6,067 nt of DNA, taken from assembly GCA_905235315.1 (NCBI GenBank), contig CAJOLG010000130.1, positions 1 to 6,067 of the forward strand. The letters run 5' to 3'. Shown piece after piece: positions 1-5,867 of the stretch (position 1 is the first letter of the stretch; each line of letters begins with the position of its first letter). This stretch comes from an uncultured Solobacterium sp. GTDB taxonomy: Bacteria > Bacillota_I > Bacilli_A > Erysipelotrichales > Erysipelotrichaceae. A model generated the notes under the pieces. It was not told the DNA's origin. It saw nothing but the letters and a program-made list of their open reading frames with translations, and did not search any database. The translations under genes and the position numbers were made by a program.

Positions 1-258
1 AAGCCGCTTGATACACAGATGATCCGGGAAATCGCCGATTCCGGGCTTCCGGTGTTTGTATACGAGACGGATGTGATGAGCTGCGGACTCGGTTCCGCTA
101 TTCTTGAATATGCAAATGATGCCGGGCTAACGCTTCGATTGAAACGGTTTGGCATCGGGGATCACTATGTTCCGCAGGGGGCCGCAAATCTTCTGAAAAA
201 GGATGAGGGCTGTGATCTTTCTTCGCTTTATGAACAGATCGAAGAAGCCTGCGCCTGA
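1..258 (+). CDS. dxs: 1-deoxy-D-xylulose-5-phosphate synthase, C-terminal end (partial)
   Basis: Only the last 85 codons are present; the reading frame is open from base 1 and ends at TGA 256-258. The visible part matches the C-terminal transketolase-like domain of DXS: it opens with KPLD (family: NARFxKPLD), then VFVYETD, the glycine-rich helix start CGLGSAILEY (family: GGFGSAVLEY) and RFGIGDHYVPQGA (family: GLPDRFxEHG), followed by a terminal helix. DXS is a cytosolic thiamine-diphosphate enzyme that condenses pyruvate with glyceraldehyde 3-phosphate, the first step of the MEP isoprenoid pathway. The thiamine-binding and catalytic domains lie off the left edge. The recN start follows after only 8 bases, so the two are probably co-transcribed. 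In many Bacillota a tlyA gene lies between dxs and recN; here it is absent. The domain assignment is firm; separation from other transketolase-like proteins rests on this short tail and on the recN neighbour. Confidence 0.85.
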   Translation, partial: KPLDTQMIREIADSGLPVFVYETDVMSCGLGSAILEYANDAGLTLRLKRFGIGDHYVPQGAANLLKKDEGCDLSSLYEQIEEACA

Positions 259-266
259 AAACAGTT

Positions 267-1901
267 ATGTTACGACATCTATATATTAAAAACTTTGTGC
301 TGATTGATGTAAGGATGGATTCAGCGCTTTTATCGGCGAAACCGGGGCCGGAAAATCCATTCTGATTGATGCGGTTTCTTTACTGCGCGCTGACCGTGCG
401 AGCACCAGCTATATCTCCAAAGGAAAAGACAGGGCTCTCGTGGAAGGAACCTTTGACCTGACCCGGGACAGACATGCGCTTTCTGTTCTTCAGAGCGCCG
501 GATTTGAAACGGATGGAGAGGTTACCTTTACAAGGGAGATCTCCGCTTCCGGAAAGAGCACGGTCCGCATCGATCACCGCATTGTGACACTCGGTCTTTT
601 AAAAGATGTTCTTGAGTTTGAGATAGATATTCACGGTCAGAGAGACAATCAGTATCTGCTCAACACCGCTTCCCATATCCGGCTTCTGGATGAATATCTC
701 AGGGATGACGAACTGCGGCAGAAAACAACGGAAGCATTCCGCAGCTGGAAAGCCCTCTGCGAAGAGAAAGATACCGCACTCCGGGAAACCTACAGTGAAG
801 CCGATCTTGATTTTTTCCAGCATGAAATCAATGAGATTGAAGCGGCGGATCTGAAAGAAGGGGAAGAAGAAGAAGAGCTCCTTGCGAAAGAAAAGCAGTT
901 CAAAGCGGTAAAGAGTTCGTTTGAAAAACTGAACGCTGTGATCAGCAGTTATGATGAAACGCTCTCCGGTGAGATGTACGAAATGAATCACCTTGTGCAG
1001 AGTCTTGATGATTCCGACGTGTTCCGTTCTGCCCGGGAGAGTATGAATGATGCGTATTATTCCTGGGCGGACGCTGTGGATCAGCTTCGCGGTGTATATG
1101 ATTCCATGGATCTTTCGGAAGAAGAAATCTTCGATGGAGGAACGTCTGTATCTGATTCAGCGTATGAAACGGCGGTACGGCAATTCTGTGGCTGAAATCC
1201 TGGCCAGACGGGATGAGCTCCAGGAACAGGTTGACCGCTTCTCCAACCGTGCCAAGTTTATCGAAGAAATTGACCGGAAGATTGACGCCGCATACCGGAC
1301 CTACATGAACTATGCCAAAGAAATCTCCTCGGTTCGCAAAAAAGGGTGTGCAGACCTTGATAAAGCGGTTGCCGCAAACCTGAACGATCTCATGCTCGAA
1401 AACGCACGGTTCCATACGGATATCAAATCCTGTGAACCGAATGGAAACGGAATTGACCGTGTGGAATTTTTGATTTCCATGAATAAAGGAGAGGATCTCA
1501 AGCCGTTGTCGCGGACAGCCAGCGGCGGTGAGCTTTCCCGTCTTATGCTGGGATTAAAGGTTGTTTTCACCCATCTGCAGGGGATCCAGACAGTAATATT
1601 CGATGAAATTGACACCGGTGTTTCCGGCCCTGTAGCGACCGCGATCGGACGTAAGATGCGGGAGCTTTCGGAACATTCTCAGGTGTTTGCTGTAACCCAC
1701 CTGGCTCCGGTTGCCGCAACCGCAGACAGTCATTATTTTGTGTCGAAATCGGAAGACGGCGAAAAGACACATACCCATGTAAAGCAGCTTTCCGGTGATG
1801 AGATCATTTCGCAGCTTGCGCTGATTGCCAGCGGAGAGATTACGGATGTATCCCTGGCAGCCGCAAAAGAGCTATATGAAAGGAATCAGAAGCGGAAATG
1901 A
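267..1901 (+). pseudogene. recN: DNA repair protein RecN, broken by two frame changes
   Basis: RecN is an SMC-like ATPase that acts early in double-strand-break repair. The N-terminus MLRHLYIKNFVLID starts at ATG 267 but runs into a stop at 363-365. The continuation (DGFSAFIGETGAGKS with Walker A, then DIHGQRDNQYLL and a coiled coil) is in another frame, open from 308 to 1195. From about 1118-1134 homology moves to a third frame: MEERLYLIQRMKRRYG, coiled coil, ABC signature ASGGELSR (near 1518-1541), Walker B TVIFDEIDTGVSG (1590-1628), VTHLAPVAA, ending at TGA 1899-1901. Total span is close to the usual length of about 550 residues, and no other stops interrupt the pieces, so the damage is recent or is a sequencing/assembly error. 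The first break fits a loss of about 16 bases; the second fits one extra or two missing bases. Gene callers would report separate fragments starting near 440 and 1047 or 1134. The end overlaps dinB by ATGA. Confidence 0.88.
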
Positions 1902-3064
1902 GCAGAGTTTACTTTCATATTGATCTCAATGCTTTTTTCGCTTCCTGTGAAGTACTTCTTGATCCTTCCCTGAAAGGAAAACCCGTCGCGGTCAGCGGCA
2001 CGACAAGGCGTTCTGTCATCAGTACCGCCAGTTATGAGGCAAGAACATTTGGGATTCACAGTGCCATGCCGTTGGAAGCCGCCCGCAAGCTCTGCCCGGA
2101 GCTTATTATTGTGGAGCCACATTTCCAGTATTACCGTGCATTATCGGATGAATTCATGAAAATCATTTCCGGTTATACGGAGATAATCGAGCAGGCCAGT
2201 ATTGATGAATGCTATGCCGATATGACGGAAGTGATTCAGAGATACAAGCATCCGCTTGACCTGGCCTGGGAGATACAGCGGCGCGTCCGGGATGAAGTCG
2301 GAGTATCCTGTTCCATCGGCGTAGCTCCGAATCTTTTTCTTGCCAAGATGGCAAGTGACATGAAGAAACCAAACGGTATCACCGTCCTTCGGATCCGGGA
2401 AGTACCGCAGAAACTGTGGAACCTTCCGATCGGGGATATGCGCGGTGTCGGAGAAAAAACCGTACCGCTCATGGAAGAGTGCGGGATTCATACGATAGGG
2501 GATCTCGCAAATTTCAATGACATTGAGATCCTGCGTCCGATATTCGGAAAGAATACCGAAATGATGATCCGCCGGGCAAACGGGTATGATGACCGGGAGA
2601 TCATTACAGAATGGGATGCGAAAAGCATGGGCGTTTCGGAAACCTTCCTTGAAGATATCACCGATTATGATGAACTGAGAGGGATGCTGAGGGGGCTTTC
2701 CCGCACGCTTTCCAATCGGCTTCATTCTTCCGGAAAAGCCGGCTTTCTGCTTTCTCTGCGGATCCGGTATGCGGATTTTACCAACATTGACCGGAGTATT
2801 CGTATCAATGAACCAATCTGGAAATCAGATGATATCTATGTTCATGCGCTTTCGCTTTTCAACAGCAACTGGGAAGAGAACCCGGTCCGGCTGCTCGGAA
2901 TTTCTGTCAGTGATTTTGCGGGGGAAAGTGTTCTTTCTTCCCAGATTTCTTTGTTTGATGAAAAAGTTGCCCATCGCGAGGAAACAATTTCTGTTTTGAA
3001 CGAACTGAACGAAGAACTTGGCGGGATTCGTCTTATGCGGGCAAGTGAGGCGGTAAAATCATGA
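1898..3064 (+). CDS. dinB: DNA polymerase IV (Y-family translesion polymerase, YqjH/PolY1-like)
   Basis: This 388-residue protein is a full-length Y-family polymerase that copies past damaged template bases at low fidelity. The palm motif HIDLNAFFASCE gives catalytic D9 and the probable steric-gate F14; SIDECY at 101-106 supplies D103 and E104. Other family blocks are ASYEARTFGIHSAMP, CSIGVAPNLFLAKMASDMKKP (138-158), a helix-hairpin-helix region GVGEKT near 183-188, and a little-finger domain from about 240 to 345. QISLF at 349-353 is a typical C-terminal sliding-clamp binding motif. N11 replaces the second Asp of the DxD pattern, but this is usual in the YqjH/PolY1 group, which the protein resembles as I remember that sequence. 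The ATG overlaps the recN stop and the TGA overlaps the next start, both as ATGA, so expression is probably coupled to its neighbours. No LexA-type operator was noticed close by. Confident call. Confidence 0.96.
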   Translation: MSRVYFHIDLNAFFASCEVLLDPSLKGKPVAVSGTTRRSVISTASYEARTFGIHSAMPLEAARKLCPELIIVEPHFQYYRALSDEFMKIISGYTEIIEQASIDECYADMTEVIQRYKHPLDLAWEIQRRVRDEVGVSCSIGVAPNLFLAKMASDMKKPNGITVLRIREVPQKLWNLPIGDMRGVGEKTVPLMEECGIHTIGDLANFNDIEILRPIFGKNTEMMIRRANGYDDREIITEWDAKSMGVSETFLEDITDYDELRGMLRGLSRTLSNRLHSSGKAGFLLSLRIRYADFTNIDRSIRINEPIWKSDDIYVHALSLFNSNWEENPVRLLGISVSDFAGESVLSSQISLFDEKVAHREETISVLNELNEELGGIRLMRASEAVKS

Positions 3065-3963
3065 AACTCGATGATGCATTTAAGAAATATATCGCTGAAA
3101 TCACGGTCAACGAAGGCAAGAGCGCCCGTACGGTTTCTTCGTATAAAAGCGATCTGAATCAATACATATCCTTTCTGAAAGAGGAAGGAATCAAGGATAC
3201 CAAAAAGATCACCGGTGATTTGATCGAAGACTTTATGATCGAAGAAAGCATGGAGAAAAAGGGCACCAGCCTTTCGAGAATGGCAGCTTCGATCCGTTCC
3301 TTTCATCAGTATCTGGCATATCTGTATGATGAGAAAGATCCTTCGCTCAATCTGGAAGTCCATCGCGGTGTAAAGCGGCTTCCTGTATTTGCGACGGTTG
3401 AAATGGTAAACCAGCTCATGGATTCTTTTGATGACAGCAATCCGGAGCAGCTATTCCAGCATGCACTTCTTGAAATGATCTATTCCTGCGGAATGCGGGT
3501 TTCTGAAGCGGTTTCCCTTACGGTAAACCGAGTGGATCTTGAAAGCGGGTTTGTACGGATTCTCGGCAAAGGAAACAAAGAGCGAATCGTTCCGCTTCCT
3601 TCCGGATCCGTACCGGTGATAGAGCGGTATTTTCACCTTGTACGGCCGGTTTATCTGAAGAAAAACACCCAGTTGTTTTTCATTAACCGGTTCGGAAGAA
3701 AAGTAACGCGGGAATACGTGGAAAAACTTCTGCGGGATAAATGCGTTGAACTGGATTTCAAAGAACATATCACGCCTCATAAACTGCGTCACAGCTATGC
3801 GACACATTTACTGCAGGGTGGGGCAGATCTTCGTGCCATACAGGAGATGCTCGGGCACTCAGACATTAAAACAACCGAGATCTATACACATGTCGCAAAC
3901 CGGCAGATGTTTGATTCCTACGCTAAATTTCATCCCGGAAATCAGGAAGATGATGATTTTTGA
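3061..3963 (+). CDS. xerD: Tyrosine recombinase, XerD-like
   Basis: This 300-residue protein is a complete tyrosine site-specific recombinase. Residues 1-90 form the SAM-like, helical core-binding domain; about 110-290 form the catalytic domain. All active-site residues are visible: R146 (CGMRVSE), K170 (GKGNKERIVPL), H240 and R243 (HKLRHS), H266 (LGHSD) and the nucleophile Y275 (TEIYTHV). Length and motif spacing match the chromosomal XerC/XerD pair, which resolves chromosome dimers at dif during division; phage integrases are usually longer and more divergent. HKLRHS and QEMLGH resemble B. subtilis XerD more than XerC/CodV, so XerD is preferred, but a lone or alternative Xer cannot be excluded. 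The start overlaps the dinB stop (ATGA). No dif-like site was recognised in the window, and there are no phage genes, attachment repeats or cassette arrays beside it, which favours a housekeeping role. Confidence 0.9.
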   Translation: MKLDDAFKKYIAEITVNEGKSARTVSSYKSDLNQYISFLKEEGIKDTKKITGDLIEDFMIEESMEKKGTSLSRMAASIRSFHQYLAYLYDEKDPSLNLEVHRGVKRLPVFATVEMVNQLMDSFDDSNPEQLFQHALLEMIYSCGMRVSEAVSLTVNRVDLESGFVRILGKGNKERIVPLPSGSVPVIERYFHLVRPVYLKKNTQLFFINRFGRKVTREYVEKLLRDKCVELDFKEHITPHKLRHSYATHLLQGGADLRAIQEMLGHSDIKTTEIYTHVANRQMFDSYAKFHPGNQEDDDF

Positions 3964-4029
3964 AGATTTCTTGATACTTTCTGAATGATTTCTGACAGTA
4001 ACTGAAATATGTTGCTTTTCCAACATCAT

Positions 4030-4069
4030 AAAAAATGGTGCACCAGTCATATGGTTTAGCCCGTGCACC
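4030..4069 (-). terminator. Terminator-like hairpin reading on the minus strand
   Basis: GGTGCAC (4037-4043) and GTGCACC (4063-4069) form a perfect 7-base stem around a 19-base loop. Read on the minus strand, the stem is followed directly by ATTTTTTATG, the stem-plus-U-tract layout of an intrinsic terminator. On the plus strand no T-run follows, so it does not look like the end of the xerD transcript. There is no minus-strand gene to its right in the window, so it would act only on antisense transcription, or the dyad may be a protein binding site. The 19-base loop is long for a terminator. Confidence 0.3.
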
Positions 4070-4131
4070 TGACGATATTCTGTTTGACAATGTAAGGAGG
4101 GAGATACACTGGCTGTGTTTTATCTTTTTTG

Positions 4132-4137
4132 TATAAT
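4132..4137 (+). promoter_or_regulatory. Probable -10 box of the 6-phospho-beta-glucosidase promoter
   Basis: The hexamer is a perfect TATAAT in a T-rich setting upstream of the glycosidase gene. The expected -35 position, 17 bases upstream (4109-4114, CTGGCT), matches the consensus poorly. The perfect TTGACA at 4084-4089 is too far away (42 bases); TTGACA could instead pair with TACACT at 4105-4110 with a short 15-base spacer. A start site near 4144 would give a leader of about 165 bases that begins just before the inverted repeat at 4148. A weak -35 would fit an activator-dependent or regulated promoter, but this is inference. Confidence 0.45.
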
Positions 4138-4147
4138 TAATTAAACA

Positions 4148-4237
4148 GCTCTGTCCGCGACACACCTATGCGCATAAAAGCAGGAATTAATATACCGACG
4201 CAGGCGATTTTGCGGTGTGCCTGATTTCGTACAGAGC
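4148..4237 (+). promoter_or_regulatory. Candidate structured 5' leader of the glycosidase gene
   Basis: GCTCTGT (4148-4154) is perfectly complementary to ACAGAGC (4231-4237). Directly inside, GCGA (4157-4160) can pair with TCGT (4227-4230) with one G-U pair, and CACACC (4161-4166) with GGTGTG (4214-4219), giving an interrupted stem of 17 pairs. Internal pairings include CGCA (4199-4202) with TGCG (4211-4214), which competes for G4214, and CAGG (4181-4184) with CCTG (4220-4223), so alternative folds are possible. Position in a likely 5' untranslated region ahead of a sugar gene suggests RNA-level control, or a set of DNA operator half-sites. I recognised no known riboswitch class, and it does not match the BglG/LicT antiterminator consensus. 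Confidence 0.35.
4167..4176. promoter_or_regulatory. Perfect 10-base palindrome, possible operator
   Basis: TATGCGCATA equals its own reverse complement. A palindrome with a central CpG, lying about 23-32 bases past the predicted start site, is a reasonable operator for a dimeric repressor such as a LacI-family sugar regulator, which favour a central CG. The flanks are not symmetric, so the site would be short, and no regulator gene is in view. A chance palindrome is possible. Confidence 0.25.
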
Positions 4238-4290
4238 AAAGACAATTTAGACAATGTAAGTATCAGGGACAACGCAGTATCCAAATTTAG

Positions 4291-4297
4291 AAGGAGA
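4291..4297 (+). promoter_or_regulatory. Ribosome binding site of the 6-phospho-beta-glucosidase gene
   Basis: AAGGAGA ends 11 bases before ATG 4309. It supports this start, which also places the conserved GH1 N-terminal block FLWGGATAANQYEGA at residues 8-22, as usual for the family. Confidence 0.85.
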
Positions 4298-4308
4298 ACA
4301 TCTACAAT

Positions 4309-5748
4309 ATGAAAACATTCAGAGAAGACTTTTTGTGGGGCGGAGCTACAGCAGCGAATCAGTATGAAGGTGCCTGGGATGTTGACGGAAAAGGAGCCTC
4401 TGTTTCAGACCACTGCACGAATGGCAGCCACACCAGTCCAAAACGGGTAACTCCCGAATTTGAAGAAGGAACGCTTTATCCCAGTCGGGAAGCTACCGAC
4501 TTCTATCATCACTATAAAGAGGACATTGCTCTGGCTGCCGAAATGGGGTTCAAGGTATTCCGCATGTCCATAAACTGGACCAGGATTTTCCCGACCGGAA
4601 TGGAAGAAAAACCCAATGAAGCAGGCCTTGCATTTTACGATAAGGTTTTTGATGAACTTGCAAAATACAACATCGAACCGCTTGTGACAATTTCCCATTA
4701 CGAGCTTCCGTATGCGCTGGTTGAGGCGTACAACGGATGGTACGGAAGAGAAGTAATCGATCACTTCATGCGTTATGTGGAAGTAATCTTTGACAGATAC
4801 CAGAACAAGGTAAAATACTGGCTGACGTTTAATGAGATCAACTCCGGAACAATGCCAATGGGGGCTGTATTATCTCTGGGAACGATCCGTGGGTTTAACG
4901 GACCTGTTACAGAGGTTCCGGATGAGCCTCAGATTCGATTCCAGGCACTGCATCACCAGTTTATCGCAAGCGCAAAAGCCATCCGGCTGGCGCACGACAA
5001 CTATCCGCAGTTCAAGATGGGAAACATGAATCTGTTCGCAACCAAATATCCGTATACCTGCAATCCGGCAGATGTGCTTGAGTGCCAGAAACAGATGCGT
5101 ATTGTAAACTGGTTCTGCTCTGATGTGCAGGCGAGGGGATATTATCCTTCTTATATGGAGCGGTATTTTGAAGAAAATAATATTCATATTGTAAAAGAGC
5201 CAGGGGACGACGAGATTCTGAAAAATGGAACAATCGACTTTTATACCTTCAGTTATTACATGTCTTCCTGTGAGACGGCAGATTCCAGCGAAATTGCCAA
5301 GTCAGGCGGAAATCTTGTTGGAGGCGTAAAGAATCCGTATCTAAAAGCCAGCGACTGGGGATGGCAGATTGACCCGGAGGGTCTCCGCTATACGCTGAAT
5401 GAACTGTGGGACCGTTATCAGCTTCCGCTGATGGTGGTTGAAAACGGACTTGGCGCAAGAGATGAGCTGACAGAGGACGGCAAGGTCCATGACTCCTACA
5501 GAATTGATTATCTCGAGAAGCATATCGCGCAGATGGCGGAAGCGGTACGCGATGGTGTTGATCTGATGGGATATACTCCCTGGGGATGGATTGATGTTGT
5601 ATCGGCTTCGACCGGTGAGATGGCAAAGCGATATGGCTTAGTCTATGTTAAGAAATACGATGACGGATCAGGTGATCTCAGCCGCCTTAGAAAAGATTCG
5701 TTCTACTGGTATCAAAACGTTATCAAAGAAAACGGCAAATCGTTTTGA
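4309..5748 (+). CDS. 6-phospho-beta-glucosidase, glycoside hydrolase family 1
   Basis: This 479-residue cytosolic enzyme has the normal GH1 length and a single (beta/alpha)8 barrel with no signal peptide. It should hydrolyse phosphorylated beta-glucosides (cellobiose-, salicin- or arbutin-type) delivered by a phosphotransferase system, yielding glucose 6-phosphate. Visible motifs are the N-terminal signature at 8-22 with Q18, ISHYELP at 128-134, the acid/base E176 in LTFNE, the nucleophile E378 in VVENGLGA, and DVVSASTGEMAKRYGLVYV at 429-447. In the last block S434, K440 and Y442 match the phosphate-binding Ser/Lys/Tyr triad of 6-phospho-beta-glucosidases, arguing against a plain beta-glucosidase. 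SASTGEM differs from the 6-phospho-galactosidase (LacG) pattern. The gene is preceded by a long, dyad-rich leader and appears to be a separate transcription unit. No PTS component or BglG-type regulator is in the window. The exact substrate, and hence a name such as bglA, bglH or ascB, cannot be fixed. Confidence 0.94.
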   Translation: MKTFREDFLWGGATAANQYEGAWDVDGKGASVSDHCTNGSHTSPKRVTPEFEEGTLYPSREATDFYHHYKEDIALAAEMGFKVFRMSINWTRIFPTGMEEKPNEAGLAFYDKVFDELAKYNIEPLVTISHYELPYALVEAYNGWYGREVIDHFMRYVEVIFDRYQNKVKYWLTFNEINSGTMPMGAVLSLGTIRGFNGPVTEVPDEPQIRFQALHHQFIASAKAIRLAHDNYPQFKMGNMNLFATKYPYTCNPADVLECQKQMRIVNWFCSDVQARGYYPSYMERYFEENNIHIVKEPGDDEILKNGTIDFYTFSYYMSSCETADSSEIAKSGGNLVGGVKNPYLKASDWGWQIDPEGLRYTLNELWDRYQLPLMVVENGLGARDELTEDGKVHDSYRIDYLEKHIAQMAEAVRDGVDLMGYTPWGWIDVVSASTGEMAKRYGLVYVKKYDDGSGDLSRLRKDSFYWYQNVIKENGKSF

Positions 5749-5839
5749 ACCGACGGAAAAAATGCAATTATTGATGAATAGTTGAAACAGGTCAACGGCG
5801 GAAAAATCATGCCTGTGCCAACATAGCTGGAAAACATTT

Positions 5840-5845
5840 TATAAT
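5840..5845 (+). promoter_or_regulatory. Probable -10 box for the double-glycine-leader peptide gene
   Basis: The hexamer is a perfect TATAAT ending 22 bases before ATG 5868. The best -35-like match upstream is GTGCCA (5815-5820, four of six consensus bases) with a long 19-base spacer, so the promoter is only half convincing. Transcription would start near 5852, giving a very short leader. It suggests the peptide gene can be transcribed independently of the glycosidase, whose end shows no strong terminator. Confidence 0.4.
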
Positions 5846-5852
5846 CAGTAAT

Positions 5853-5860
5853 GAAAGGAG
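5853..5860 (+). promoter_or_regulatory. Strong ribosome binding site of the peptide gene
   Basis: GAAAGGAG ends 7 bases before ATG 5868, an ideal spacing, and decides the start. An ATG at 5851 overlaps the site but opens only a six-codon frame ending at 5871, so it is not the gene start. Confidence 0.8.
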
Positions 5861-5867
5861 CCTGTTT

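Larger units (their letters stand above)
4086..4260. repeat. 11-base direct repeat GACAATGTAAG (4086-4096 and 4250-4260)
   Basis: Two exact copies of GACAATGTAAG lie 164 bases apart in the leader region of the glycosidase gene. Just before the second copy is a degenerate third, GACAATTTA (4241-4249), in tandem with it. The copies bracket the TATAAT box and the inverted repeat. They could be activator or repressor sites, or traces of a local duplication or insertion; the sequence between them lacks matching terminal inverted repeats at its ends. Confidence 0.6.
3964..4308. other. 345-base intergenic region with several dyads and repeats
   Basis: No convincing protein-coding gene is present here. 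From left to right it holds a T-rich stretch with TTTCT(T)GA-like repeats (3967-3996), a small hairpin ATGTTG/CAACAT (4009-4014 and 4021-4026), a GGTGCAC/GTGCACC dyad preceded by six A (4030-4069), TTGACA (4084-4089) followed by AAGGAGGG, a TATAAT box (4132-4137), a long-range inverted repeat (4148-4237) containing a perfect 10-base palindrome, a second copy of GACAATGTAAG (4250-4260), and the ribosome binding site of the glycosidase gene. No good plus-strand intrinsic terminator for the dxs-xerD operon is visible. The density of dyads suggests regulated transcription of the downstream sugar gene. Confidence 0.7.

Noticed and set aside
599..991. Minus-strand ORF rich in Phe opposite recN
   Set aside because: The Phe/Ile/Leu-rich composition is the mirror of the Glu/Lys-rich coiled coil on the plus strand; not a membrane protein gene.
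1898..1933. Loss of a catalytic residue in DinB (N11 instead of Asp)
   Set aside because: The essential D9, D103 and E104 are present, and Asn at this place is normal in the YqjH/PolY1 group.
2141..2725. Long minus-strand ORF (194 codons) inside dinB
   Set aside because: It lies opposite a perfectly conserved dinB, shows no recognisable motif and no good ribosome binding site; it is an antisense shadow.
3061..3963. Tyrosine recombinase as a phage or integrative-element integrase
   Set aside because: Its length, XerD-like motifs and ATGA coupling to dinB fit a chromosomal Xer protein; no phage genes, tRNA or attachment repeats are nearby.
4009..4026. ATGTTG/CAACAT hairpin as terminator of the xerD operon
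   Set aside because: The stem is only six mostly A-T pairs and is followed by A residues, not a T-run, on the plus strand.
3923..4165. Minus-strand ORF (80 codons) across the intergenic region
   Set aside because: No family resemblance and no ribosome binding site; it overlaps the xerD end and the candidate regulatory elements.
4167..4200. Possible BglG/LicT-type antiterminator (RAT) site because AAAAGCAGG resembles part of the consensus
   Set aside because: The 5' half GGATTGTTAC and the GGCAAAACC ending are missing, and no terminator overlaps it.
4097..4249. Small insertion element (MITE) between the 11-base direct repeats
   Set aside because: No terminal inverted repeats adjoin the direct repeats; the GCTCTGT/ACAGAGC pair lies well inside.
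4250..4270. Possible CcpA cre site (TGTAAGTATCAGGGACA)
   Set aside because: It lacks the central CG and symmetric half-sites required by the cre consensus.
5729..5746. AAAACG/CGTTTT hairpin at the end of the glycosidase gene as a terminator
   Set aside because: It lies within the last codons, has only two G-C pairs and has no T-run outside the stem.
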